NCBI GenBank assembly: GCA_023101725.1
Contig: JALJCO010003102.1
Coordinates: 409,454 to 473,453 of the forward strand
From: Atherinomorus stipes
Lineage: Eukaryota > Chordata > Actinopteri > Atheriniformes > Atherinidae
Reading direction: 5' to 3'
DNA length: 64,000 nt
Shown: positions 23,936 to 34,127 of the stretch, piece by piece
Numbering within the stretch: the stretch's first letter is position 1
How the letters are laid out: each line of letters starts with the position of its first letter
Notes under the pieces: model-generated
What the model was told of the DNA's origin: nothing
Databases searched by the model: none
The model's input: the letters and a program-made list of their open reading frames with translations, nothing else
Program-made: the position numbers and the translations under genes

Positions 23936-26063
23936 AATAAGTATTATTGTACAAATCCAGTGATCAAACCTCAAGCAACTATTTAGCTTCTTGTTAACTT
24001 TAAACTGATTTTTGACAATAATAATTTTAACGTGAACATTTCCAAAGAAATGTCAGGTACATTCATTAAATTGTAAAATGAATTTTGATGTAGTTAAAAC
24101 TTAGTTTTTGACTTCTAATATAAAGATAGTGTTATGTATTTTATGTTAGAAAATCCATTTTAACAAATTAAATTGGTGTATTTTTAAGCTAATTTTAATA
24201 CCCTTTACTATGGTTATAACCAGGAGGCAGACAAACAATTTTTTGGCATAATGCTAATCCCTTGATGCCTGTTGTTGCAAATTTGCAATAAACCACTTTT
24301 GGCCTTTGATTTTTTTTTTTTTTTCAATTTATATAATTTATATTATTTATTTGTTTGTATTCAGATTTATTTATCTATTCATTATTACATGATTTGCTTA
24401 TTACCTGTCTTTAATCATCAATTGCTAATAATTTTTTTAAATATTCAGCTGCATTTTTTTATAATGTATTTTTTCTGATTTATTTCCTGTGTTTATTTTG
24501 TTTTTAAATAGTTGTAAATAAATTCCATTGTTTTAATGTTAACAACTGGGAAGGTACTGTTAACATGCTGATGAAAACTGGCCTCCTGATCATATGATCA
24601 GAAAGGCATATAAGCTACTATTTCAGTAATGCTTACAAGTGAGTGAATGTCCTGACAACAACACAACACGACTTCACTGCAGAACACATAACTGTGTTGG
24701 TCAACATAAAATGCAGCAGGCTCAAAGAGAAATTTTGGTTTTGTGCTCATGTAATGTAAACACTTCTTTATAGATGAAACAGGTGTTACAAAACACAGAT
24801 ACCTCAAATGTTTTATTTAAGAGAGAGTGGGCTGTGTGATATGAAACAATAGAAAAAAATAAAATCCAGAATTGGACAGTAGTTACATCAACTCATCAAA
24901 ATATTTTAGTGTCACAATTACTGTAGGGTAGAAAAAAATATTAGTGGTTAAACGTTGTTCAATTTAGGATAAAATGACCAAATTTGCTGCATATCAGGTT
25001 ATAACACTATTGTTTGAACAAATCTGGATTTTGGGACATTGCATGTTACTGTAGTTACAGTGGACACTTTTTTTCAAAATGAGTGAAACAGCACATTTTG
25101 GCTACTGCAAGCTGCTATTTTGGGATTTATGCACCAGACATACCATTAACATAAAAGTGCGTGTGAAAATATTAATATCCCATTATAAACACACATATAG
25201 ATTATGTGGCGTAGTGATAGGTAATCATATCCGAACACATGCAGTTAAGTTAGCTACAGTATGTTTGCTGTGGATCACGGTATCTCTGGGTATGCATGTG
25301 AGGGCCTTAAAGATGAGGATGTTGAGTCTGTTGGACAACCTGGACCTAGCAGCAGAGACATCTTAGACATAGTCAATTAGCCACCACCATAATTACTCTT
25401 TTTAGAGTCAACTAAACAGCACCTTGATTGTTCTGTGACCTGGAACAAAACAAACATCACTAATTAACTTCTTCACTTCTCCTTCTGTACAGGAATGAGA
25501 TGAGATACGTGCAATATAGAAGATGTTTGCACACACTAGGAAGCAGCAATCGTAACATGTACGTGTAGCATACCAAAATGACGGGGAGAAACTCAAATGA
25601 AAGTCTCTATCAAGCATTGACGTCCAAACCAAACACAGTTCAAACCTAAAGCAATTATATAGGGATGTAGCAAAAACATGAGAACAGCACTGTCCACTTT
25701 CGAAATTCTGCTAATTTCTTCTCTTCAAACAAACCACACAATGTGTGTATGAAAGCAGAGACCCTGCTAATTACAAAGATGTCTGTCCCCTCACTGTGGG
25801 ACAAAAATTCGGAGTTAGCAACCAAAATTATAAATAATGGCTTTCTTTTAATGTTTTGTGGTAAAAAAAAAAAAAAATGTTATTCCAGCTCTAAAAATCT
25901 GCTATTGTGTGCTCCTTAGGGCTGGAATATACTTGCTGCTGGCAACACATACACATCATGGTGCCCAGACATTCCCAATAAACCTTCGGCACATAGGTTG
26001 CACACGTTGACACGAGGTAATGTGACACGTGCACGTGGTGCAATATTGACTTGAACACTGCAG
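23936..26063. other. Non-coding stretch
   Basis: Strongly AT-rich to about 24600. Small open frames at 24272-24478, 25079-25366 and 25408-25632 have no motif. At 25919-26060 a GGCTGGAATATACTTGCTGCT segment with ACGTG-rich sequence may be the end of another transposon, but no partner end was found. Confidence 0.5.
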
Positions 26064-26071
26064 GTGCTCAT

Positions 26072-26501
26072 TAGGGATGTAAATCACTAGTTAGATCACA
26101 ATGCAATATTATATCGATACAGTGGATAGCGATTCAGTGTTTGTCAATATCTCAAATTCATGATACAGTTTTGATTTGATTTAGGATCCGCCCATAGAAA
26201 TGAAATTACATGAAACAATATTGCAAGTAATGAACAAGGTTACTGTTTTTTAACATAACTCTAAGCTTCTACTTACTTGAAAGTGCAAGCAGTGCAATGT
26301 CCCTGTGTCACTTCTATCCCCTGCACAACTATAAACATGAATTTTGTTGTGAAAATGTTGTCGGTGGAACTTCAAAATGAAGCCATTTTTCATGATAAAA
26401 GTGGGTTTTATGTTAATCTTGGGGGATTTTAATTAATTCACGATCCATACTTTTTTTTATATCAATGTATCAACATAGATTGATGTATTGTTACACCCCT
26501 A
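26072..26501. mobile_element. hAT-type element, right end hit by an L2 LINE
   Basis: The left end is TAGGGATGTAAATCACTAG and the right end TTGTTACACCCCTA, inverted as TAGGGGTGTAACAA. The 8-bp duplication GTGCTCAT lies at 26064-26071 and again at 27944-27951, after the LINE. Inside are ATATCGATAC and GATTGATGTATTG blocks seen in a common fish hAT repeat. 430 bp, non-coding, non-autonomous. It was in place before the LINE entered its last three bases. Confidence 0.92.
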
Positions 26502-27940
26502 GGCAAGGCAAGGCAAGTTTATTTGTATAGCACATTTCATGTACAGAACAATTCAAAGTGCTTTACATAAAACATTATAAGCAAAAGGGAGAGAAAAAAA
26601 ACAATTAGAAGCATGATTCAAAATTAAAAGCATTTAAGATTAAAAAGAGAGAATACAGAGACGTGCGGATTTTAACTTTTGAATAAAATCTACGTAAATG
26701 CAGCTGAGAACAGGTGGGTCTTCAGCCTGGATTTAAATAAACTAAGTGTTTCAGCTGATCTGAGACTTTCTGGGAGTTTGTTCCAGACATGTGGAGCATA
26801 GAAGCTGAACGCAGCTTCTCCATGTCTGGTTCTGACTCTGGGAACTGATAAAAGGCCGGATCCAGATGACCTGAGGGGTCTTGTAGGTTCATACTGGGTC
26901 AAGAGGTCACTGATGTATTTTGGGCCTAAACCATTCAGAGCTTTATAGACCAACAGCAGGACTTTAAAGTCTATTCTCTGATGGACCGGCAGCCAGTGTA
27001 AAGACCTGAGAACTGGACTGATGTGGTCCACTTTTCTGGTCTTTGTGAGAACTCGGGCAGCAGAGTTCTGAATGAGCTGCAGCTGTTTAACTGATTTTTT
27101 AGGTAAACCAGTAAAGACGCTGTTACAGTAGTCAAGCCGACTGAAGATGAATGCATGGACTAGTTTTTCCAGATTTTCCTGAGACATCAGATCTTTTATC
27201 CTTGAGATGTTCTTCAGGTGATAGTAGGCTGATTTAGTAATCGCTTTGATGTGTTTTTCGAAGTTTAGGTCTGAGTCCATCACTACACCCAGATTTCTGG
27301 CCTGATTGGTGGTTTTTATGTGGATGGACTGAAGTTCTGTGACAACCTGCTGTCGTTTCTCTTTGGCTCCAAAAACAATCACCTCAGTTTTGTTTTTGTT
27401 CAGCTGAAGAAAGTTGAGGCACATCCAGTCATTAATCTCATCAATACATTTACCAAGAGCCTGTACAGGGCCCCGGTCTCCTGGTGATACTGTAATATAT
27501 AGCTGTGTGTCATCTGCATAGCTATGGTAACTAATATTGTTGTTCATTATAACCTGAGCCAGTGGGAGCATGTAGATGTTAAACAGAAGAGGCCCCAGGA
27601 TAGAGCCCTGGGGAACTCCACAGGTCATTTTTGTCTGCTCAGATGTAAAATTGCCTACTGACACAAAGTACTTCCTGTTCTCCAAGTATGTTTTGAACCA
27701 GTTTAGTACAGAACTAGAGAGACCCACCCACTTCTCCAGTCGTTGGAGTAATATAATGTGGTCAACCGTATCAAATGCAGCACTGAGATCCAGTAAAACC
27801 AACACTGACATTTTTCCAGTGTCAGTATTCAGACATATGTCATTCATGACTTTAGTCAGAGCAGTCTCGGTGCTGTGGTGTTGTCTAAAACCTGATTGGA
27901 AGACATCATAACGGTTGTTTTCTCTTAAAAAGTCATTTAG
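26502..27940 (-). mobile_element. 5'-truncated L2-type LINE
   Basis: A 1.44 kb copy, with the 3' end at 26502. The tail reads GCACATTTCA and GTATAGC-type sequence and ends in GGCAAG repeats, the 3' end usual for L2-clade elements in fish. The 5' end was lost at 27940. CTA (possibly CTAG) flanks both sides, a very short target duplication. The copy carries an open reverse transcriptase frame at 26690-27940. A short 3' untranslated part of about 190 bp separates the stop from the tail. It inserted into the end of a hAT element. Confidence 0.93.
26690..27940 (-). CDS. L2-type LINE reverse transcriptase, 5'-truncated, open frame
   Basis: This is the longest convincing coding sequence of the window: 416 codons without a stop, though the beginning of the protein is lost. 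The first in-frame ATG is at 27847, giving 385 residues. Upstream codons still read as LINE protein (SGFRQHHSTETALTKV), so that ATG is not the native start. Counted from it, motif A is LLDLSAAFD with the metal-binding aspartate at residue 20, GVPQG is at 77-81, and the YADD active site is at 110-113. These are the palm motifs of non-LTR reverse transcriptases, which copy their own RNA at a nick in the target DNA. The thumb and C-terminal part continue with LHWLPVHQRIDFK and end FKSRLKTHLFSAAF. The endonuclease domain is missing, so it cannot move by itself. The stop just upstream (TAG, 27941-27943) comes from target DNA. Confidence 0.92.
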   Translation of the reverse strand, partial: LNDFLRENNRYDVFQSGFRQHHSTETALTKVMNDICLNTDTGKMSVLVLLDLSAAFDTVDHIILLQRLEKWVGLSSSVLNWFKTYLENRKYFVSVGNFTSEQTKMTCGVPQGSILGPLLFNIYMLPLAQVIMNNNISYHSYADDTQLYITVSPGDRGPVQALGKCIDEINDWMCLNFLQLNKNKTEVIVFGAKEKRQQVVTELQSIHIKTTNQARNLGVVMDSDLNFEKHIKAITKSAYYHLKNISRIKDLMSQENLEKLVHAFIFSRLDYCNSVFTGLPKKSVKQLQLIQNSAARVLTKTRKVDHISPVLRSLHWLPVHQRIDFKVLLLVYKALNGLGPKYISDLLTQYEPTRPLRSSGSGLLSVPRVRTRHGEAAFSFYAPHVWNKLPESLRSAETLSLFKSRLKTHLFSAAFT

Positions 27941-28028
27941 CTAGTGCTCATGTGCACAAATGTGTGAACACGCGGTCAGAAATAAACACAATGGTGAGTT
28001 GTTTTGAAAAGTTATGTCACTGTGTTAC

Positions 28029-28290
28029 AAGGCAAGTTCATCTGTATAGCACATTTTATGTACATGACAATTCAAAGTGGTTTACATGAAACAGTGAAAG
28101 CATTACAGCGGAGTGAACGGAAAACAAAACACTGAAAAATAAAAGAATAAAAAGTATGAATTTGAAATTTTACAAAATGAGACAGAACATTAGAGGATGT
28201 GCAGGTCAATCAAAGGTTGTGAGGACTAAATGCAGCTGAGAACAGGTAGGACTTAAACTTGGATTTAAAAAACATCATTAGAGTGACACT
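28029..28290 (-). mobile_element. Small older L2 LINE tail
   Basis: It starts GGCAAGTTCATCTGTATAGC and matches the 3' end of the L2 at 26502, including GCAGCTGAGAACAGGTAGG and an FKSKFKSYLFSAAF peptide on the minus strand. It is more diverged and only about 260 bases long. It lies 80 bases from the younger copy, in the same orientation. Confidence 0.85.
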
Positions 28291-29880
28291 GGGTTGAAAA
28301 TGAGGAGCGCAAATGCTGCAAATAAATTCTGCGCACACTCTTCTAGCGCACATGTCTGAGAGAAACTGCTGTGTTATGAGTATATTGTTGTCTTCTCTTT
28401 CTAGTCTGATTTGCAAAATCCCTTCATAAAAAGCATCACATGTTTGTTAAAACCATGCTCCTGGTGTCAGGCTGAAGCACTGTTTGACACTATAATCATA
28501 AAGCATAATGTAACCTTCACCTTCCTTACCCAAGTGTATTTTTCTGTGTTAAGAAACCAGTTATGCAGTAATGTTGAAACAAGTGCTGATTTAATTTTGT
28601 TTTTATCTTTTATCAGTCTACTTCCACTGACGTGAACATAGCTTTTTGTCACAACCTCCCTGGATTCTTTGTCAGGAAATTGTTAAAGGACAGAGTTTCA
28701 TGGGCGCCTGCAGAGCAAGAAGACTGTCAATGTCATTTTAACCTGATTTTTGTATGAGATGTCAAAACAAGTATTTTTCCTTATGAATTTATCATTCTTT
28801 TCAAAATTCTTTTTTTTTTTTTTTTTTTTTTGTGGCACTCCTCTGGTTCTGTTTGTATACTGCATGGTAGCTGCATGATGAGAGGATTGGTGGGGTAAAT
28901 AAGATGTAAGGAATCCATGAATCAATTATATTATACATTTTTTCCTTTACTTTTTACTCACAAACACCATATCACTAACAACATACATGAATTACATTAC
29001 CAGATTACCAATTACACACAAGTTGACTGGTACCATAATCCCCAATTTCACAAGAGATGTGTATGGCACTCATTGAGCCTAAGGGTTTTATTCATGAAGA
29101 CAGGCAGACTATTTTTTTTTCCCTTTTCATATGCAACAACTAAGCCTTTTATATACACAATATATTATACAAGAAAATGCAAGAGCTTAAGAACACCTGC
29201 TGTTTAGTCCCAGAAGAGAGAGCAGGGTGAAACATTTGCAGCGATGTGGCAGCAAGAAAATCTTTAAAGGTGAAGCAAATCTAAACATAAAATATCTAAA
29301 GTAGAGTTATGCGAAATAGTCTCAGAACAACACAATAATGGTGAAAAAGAGCACTTGGTGTAATGTTCAAATACACTGTGGCTATATTGCAGTGTGCAGT
29401 GCTTTATTTGGAGATGAGGAGAAGGCAGAGTGTGTAATAAAGGCTGCAGGGTGATGGGACTAAGCTGACACTTAAAGTGATATTTTGTGAGATGCTGTAA
29501 TTAGGGACCTGCCCTTTAAGCATTGTTTTTTTTTTTTTTCTTTCTCTATCTCTCTGTTCTGGTTGTTTTCATTTGAAAATGCACATCTGTCTTAGTTAAA
29601 TAAGAGATGTAAGCTTTCTTGCACCAGTAAGCACAGTAACCAAGAGTATTCGCATGATGAAAACCAAGCAATCTGATAAGAAGCCACAGTTAAACGGAGC
29701 ATAAAGCAAAAATGCCATGTCACAATAAACTCGTGGCAAAGATATGTTCTGGTGGGGTTACATAGATTAATTATGTTGTGTTTTTGCTTTTTTATATACA
29801 ATATTGCTACAAAAATAAATATTTCAATTATAGGAAAAAAGAATTTAAATAAAATGTGTAATAAAAAATAAAGACTCTAA
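28291..29880. other. Non-coding stretch
   Basis: AT-rich, no gene recognised. There is a run of 22 T at 28810-28831 and a smaller one at 29526-29539. Open frames here (about 60-95 codons) have no motifs. Confidence 0.5.
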
Positions 29881-30477
29881 GGGCACATTCACAAGAGGAT
29901 TCACATTGATTTGAATCAGAGACCGTTTGCTCGGAACGTCCGCTTCATTTGGGGGAGTTGTGAATGTGCAAATGGACTCTGATCCAGAACAAACAAGCGG
30001 ACTCGGTTGGCCAACAAATGCGGGTCTCGGTCCGATTCTAGTGGACCAAATACAGAAGTGGACTACAGAATTGCATTGGCAGTGTGGGTAACATGGGTAA
30101 ACGCTACAACAACAAACACACGTGTGGAGCATGTGCAGTACTTATAAAGATGGCTTGTGGTCAGACGTGGAGTAACAAGAAAGTAAAAGCTTTAATTGAT
30201 ATTTGGTCTGATGAAAGCATATCCCCGCTCCTCGTAAGTACGCACAAATATAATGTGGTTTTGTGGAGGAAACGGAAGTTTTAAAAACCTTCTTGTTCGT
30301 TGTACGTCTTGTCCTCGCCTACAATGAATCCGAATGCAGCGCCACCTGAGATTCTTGGCCCGTTTGACTATGGTGCAATGTGAACGTGATCTCGTTCCGA
30401 AAGACCACCCCCACCCCCAGCCAAACCGAGTCCCCAAACGGGCCGAGTCTTCCGGACTATGTTTTCTGAATGCACCC
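29881..30477 (+). mobile_element. Harbinger-type element, copy 1
   Basis: The ends GGGCACATTCACAAG and CTGAATGCACCC are inverted partners. TAA precedes the left end; GAA follows the right, a one-base change from the 3-bp TAA/TTA target duplication of PIF/Harbinger elements. It is 597 bp and matches copy 2 at 34128-34705 over its whole length. The middle retains the start of a Myb/SANT-like frame (30150-30284). Such elements normally encode a DDE nuclease and a Myb-like DNA-binding partner; here the nuclease is missing, so this is an internally deleted derivative. Confidence 0.85.
30150..30284 (+). pseudogene. Myb/SANT-like reading frame fragment of Harbinger
   Basis: Forty-four codons starting at an ATG read GQTWSNKKVKALIDIWSDES and then ISPLLVSTHKYNVV. 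The spaced tryptophans (TWS...DIWSD) and the following LL...THK..VV fit the first helices of the Myb/SANT-like domain in the second protein of Harbinger transposons, which binds terminal DNA and helps the nuclease. The frame ends early at TAA (30282-30284), before the third helix. In copy 2 the same ATG (34387) begins GQTWSYEEVKALMDI, but the next tryptophan codon is TGA. A longer plus-strand frame beginning at 30084 adds upstream residues without meaning. Confidence 0.65.
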
Positions 30478-30511
30478 GAAGCCTTAATGGCACTGATTGT
30501 TGTGAATCAAA

Positions 30512-30935
30512 TGTGGCAAAGTAAGCAACGGAGGGCCCGGGTGGGATTCAATTCCCAGACCCCTGGGTGAGAGTCATGCACGCTGACCGTTCAGCCAAAG
30601 GGATATCCCGGGAGTCTGGGGATCGAATCCCGCCCGGGCCCTCGGTTGTGTACCTTGCCACATTCTGGCATTGTTGGCAGGATCCATGTGCAATGCAGGT
30701 AAACAGTCCATGGATTCGAAATTTGTGGCAGCCTGTGTGAAGCACGAGGACATGCTTGTGGAAAGAGGGGGAGAGATGTGGCAGTTGACGGTCCTGTCAC
30801 TATGCCTCCGAGTGATCATGCGCCCTGGTTACTTGGCCACAGCAATATGCCTTTGGCTGGACGGTCAGCGCGCATGACTCTCACCAGGGAGTCTGGGGAT
30901 CAAATTCCACCTGGGCCCTTGTTGCGTACCTTGCC
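30512..30935. repeat. Palindromic repeat with tRNA-Glu-like units
   Basis: Both outer ends read GTGGCAA...inward (TTGCCACA on the right). A minus-strand unit (30600 to 30512) reads TTTGGCTGAACGGTCAGCG, CATGACTCTCACC, then GGGAATTGAATCCC. The plus strand has a near copy at 30855-30935, with TTTGGCTGGACGGTCAGCG, GACTCTCACC and GGGGATCAAATTCC, and a third partial unit at 30605-30660 (GGGGATCGAATCCC). These resemble an A box, an anticodon loop with CTC and a B box, as in tRNA-Glu. The acceptor and anticodon stems do not pair well, so they are not working tRNA genes. A relative lies at 56609-56765. It may be a SINE pair or a transposon that captured a tRNA. Confidence 0.6.
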
Positions 30936-31659
30936 ACACCAACACAAATTTAGCTAATCACACAAAAACACTAGTTTTATACTATTCTCACTAAAATGAA
31001 GTTCTACAGGATGTATGGTCTTCTCAACAATTTAGGACAACATTAAGCAGTTAATGTTATTTATGCTACTGTACACTTAATGCAAAACAGCAAACAAAAC
31101 AGAGGTGCATGCAATGTTAGCTGTTAGCCATCAAAGATCTATTTATGACAAACCCTTGATCCCCAGAAAGAAAAATTTACATTTTTTTTCCAGCAGACTG
31201 AAATCAGGCTTCCAGTTATAATGAATGGGCTTCTGTATTATATATACAGTAAGCTCTAATAGATAAATTCCATGCAGCTTGGATGCATTATGTCTCTGAG
31301 TGCTGCATCTTAAATGTGCCACATTTAAAACAGTATAATGAGACACAAGAACTGTAATAAAACAATAACCTGGCTGAGACAGTGCTGACTTTTATAGCTT
31401 GAAAATGATGTAGGAAGCCATTCCAGCAGCTTGAAATGCCATCACACAGACTTAATTATTATCCCCAAGAGACTCTATGAGTCTTGTTTCTCAACAAAGG
31501 AGGAGCAAGAGTTCCAATTCCTCTTTTATTATAAAAGTTAGAGCAAACTTTGTAAAAATGAATTTGAAACTAAATGTTTTAACTTCTGTATCTCTATAGT
31601 CAAGGAAATGTGATCTAATATTTTATTTTATTTTGTTATTTTATTTAACTTGTCATTTA
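30936..31659. other. Non-coding stretch
   Basis: No gene recognised. The part from 31618 on is a TTTTA/TTTAATT-rich simple sequence, probably the expanded tail of the LINE that follows. Confidence 0.5.
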
Positions 31660-33245
31660 ATTTAATTTAATTAATTTATATAGCACAGATTTCTGCATCC
31701 AGCTGCTTTACATAGCACGACATCAAGAACAAGGCTAAAAACATATAAACATGTAAAGACATAACTTTAAAAGAGAAGAATTAATAAAACAATAATAAGA
31801 GAGAAAAAGATTAAGAAGGAAAAGCCTGCGCCAAAAGATGGGATCTGAGCATGGTTTTAAAAGATGTAATAGACTGAGTTGACCTGAGTTCAAGGGGTAG
31901 TGCGTTCCAGAGGCGTGGGGCAGCACCAGAGAAAGCCCTAGCGCCCCTGGAATTGCACCTATTTCTTGGTACCTGCACAGGGGATAAGGAGGATGACCAA
32001 AGAGATCTGGTAGGGACATAGTGGGACAATAACTAAGAGAGGTAACTGGGAGCAGAAAGACGCTGTAAGGAGGATTTACTAAGGCCGACAAAGAGTGAGT
32101 TGCAATAACTGAGATGTGAAAAATCAGGAACTGAACAAGTTTCTCAAGGTTGTACCTGGGAACGTATGGTTTTATCTTTGCAAGCATCCTCAAGTGAAAA
32201 AAGGAGTTCCTAACAACTATGTTTATGTGTTTATCAAACTTTAACGAGTCATCCACAGTGATGCCAAGGCTTTTCACACAAGAACGTTTAGAAGAAGCCA
32301 GGGGACCAAGGCCAGCTGTGGTAGAAACAAGAACAGAGGGGGGCCAAAAAAGATAATCTCAGTTTTATCCTGATTAAAATGCAAAAAGTTAATAGACATC
32401 CACGTTTGCAACTCCTTGAGGCAGTTTAACAGTTGGGTCATAGAGCCATCACCAGTATGTATGGGGAGGTAAACCTGAATATCATCGGCATAGCAATGAT
32501 AAGATATGTCATATTTCTGGGATATCTGACTTATGGGAAGTAGATAGAGGGAAAACAGAAGGGGACCAAGGATCGAACCTTGAGGAACCCCGCAATCAAA
32601 AGCAGACCGGGTGGAGGTGAATTGTCCTAGCTGAACTTGATCTGTGTGTTAAATATGACCAGAACCAGTTTAGCACAGTACCCTTGAGACCCACCTGGTG
32701 ATCAAGGCGAGAGATCAGAATATGATGGTCCACAGTATCAAAGACGGCTGTAAGATCTAATAAAATCAGAGCCGCTGATCTTCCTGCGTCAAGGGTCAAA
32801 TAAATGTCGTTGAATATTTTTAGAAGAGCTGTTTCAGTACTGTGAGCCTGTTTAAAGCCGAATTGGAATTTGTCTGTAATTTTGTGTAATGTTAAAAAGT
32901 GGAGTTGTATTGACACTGCTTTCTCCAAGATCTTTAAAATGAAGGGTAATTTGGAGATGGGCCTGTAGTTAGAAAGAACAGCTGGATCCAAGTTTGGTTT
33001 CTTCAGAAAAGGTTGCACCACTGCCCATTTAAATAATGACGGGAAACAGCCAGAGTGCAAACACAAATTTATGAGACTGAGTAGGAATGGTCTGAAGGAA
33101 AAGAGGGGGAAGGCAATCAGTAGGAGATGGGAAATGTCCTGCAGCATCTTAGCAAGCAGAATGTTGATCTGGCTGCTTTTTATTTTAGTCAATCTTATTT
33201 TATCAAATGCTTGTTTAGAAATGCATTTTACATAATATTGCTGAC
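31660..33245 (-). mobile_element. Decayed L2-type LINE, reverse transcriptase region
   Basis: On the minus strand, frames in order from about 33100 to 31740 give FKWAVVQPFLKKPNLDP, LSNYRPISKLPF, QAHSTETALLKIFNDI, LILLDLTAVFDTVDHHI (motif A), then FDCGVPQGSILGPLL near 32600 and SYHCYADDIQVYLP (YADD) near 32490. Farther on come INFLHFNQDKTEI, a SLGITVDDSLKFDKHINIV segment and a C-terminal part with PRLWNALPLELRS and HLLAQAFPS (about 31811-31940). At least two frameshifts separate these, for example after HRSSSARTIHLHPVCF at 32596 and within the last segment. The sequence differs clearly from the L2 at 26502, so it is an older or different subfamily. 5' limit uncertain. Confidence 0.87.
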
Positions 33246-33867
33246 CTGACGAGAGGAAAGAGAAGGTTAACAAAAAAAAAACAAGATAAGAAGTGAATTA
33301 AAGATTAGACGGAGAGTGAAAAGCAGAAAGAAAAGACAAAGATACACGTAAACAGGCAACTGCTGCATTTGCACAGAAACACATCAGAGAACATCCCCAC
33401 AGTCTTTGCTGGAAAACAAAGCGAATAATCACCTGCAGTGATCTATCATTTTAAATATTTCAGCTGTGTAACAAAACTGATCTGTGTGCTCCTGGGGTTT
33501 AAATATTTATCTCAACTTTTAGACAAAACTGGGTGATGTGTGATTTGAAAGTCTAAGCTGTCTCATTAGCTATAATGCAACAACAGTTAAGCAAGTTAAA
33601 AGTAAATAAATAAATAAAGGGAAAAAAAATCAATTTTGGTTTGTTTCTTAGTCATGTAAGAATATTGGAAAGGGTGTTCCTACAGACTACATCGTGCTGG
33701 GCAAGAAGAAGATGAGTACCCAATATGCAATTCCAAAAGATCATAATGGGAACAATAGACTACATGTTCATGAAAAAAAGAAAAATTTGGTAGTACTCTG
33801 TCGTCGTAATTTCAGATGCTCTGAATCTAAAACATGTTCTTTTCTCATGCTTGCCATAAAAGTATTA
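33246..33867. other. Non-coding stretch
   Basis: AT-rich with A-rich runs, no gene recognised. A 61-codon plus-strand open frame (33694-33879) runs into the inverted repeat and has no motif. Confidence 0.5.
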
Positions 33868-34022
33868 AAAGTTACTTAAAATGTAGGTTAGTCAGTTACC
33901 TTAACATGTACTGTAAAGGCATAGGACACAAATTGCAAGCACATTATGATCTTGCAATTTGTGTCCTATGCCTTTACAGTACATGTAAAGGTAACTGACT
34001 AACCTACATTTTAAGTAACTTT
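33868..34022. repeat. Near-perfect inverted duplication, 72-bp arms
   Basis: The left arm (33868-33939) and right arm (33951-34022) are reverse complements, with a single mismatch that I can find (TGTTAAGG against TGTAAAGG). The loop is only 11 bases (CACATTATGAT). The arm has a unique-looking sequence, with GGCATAGGACACAAATTGC, and is not a known transposon end. After the right arm the last bases are repeated in direct order (TTTAAGTAACTTTAAGTAAC). A transcript would form a long hairpin. Origin is open: template switching in replication, a young foldback element, or an assembly or cloning fault. Confidence 0.95.
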
Positions 34023-34127
34023 AAGTAACTTCATGTCTTTCTGAATTATTTGTATTAATACTATATAAACACTGAATTGCATCCTTAGTATAAGACCTCA
34101 TCTGTCTCATCAGGTTGAGATGACTTA

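Noticed and set aside
30192..30437. Minus-strand frames rich in Trp-Gly-Arg (also 34429-34737)
   Set aside because: Both lie within the Harbinger copies, antisense to the Myb/SANT fragment; the similarity between them comes from the element, not from a gene.
30512..30660. Functional tRNA-Glu gene
   Set aside because: The A-box and B-box-like words are present, but acceptor and anticodon stems do not pair and the unit is part of a repeat.
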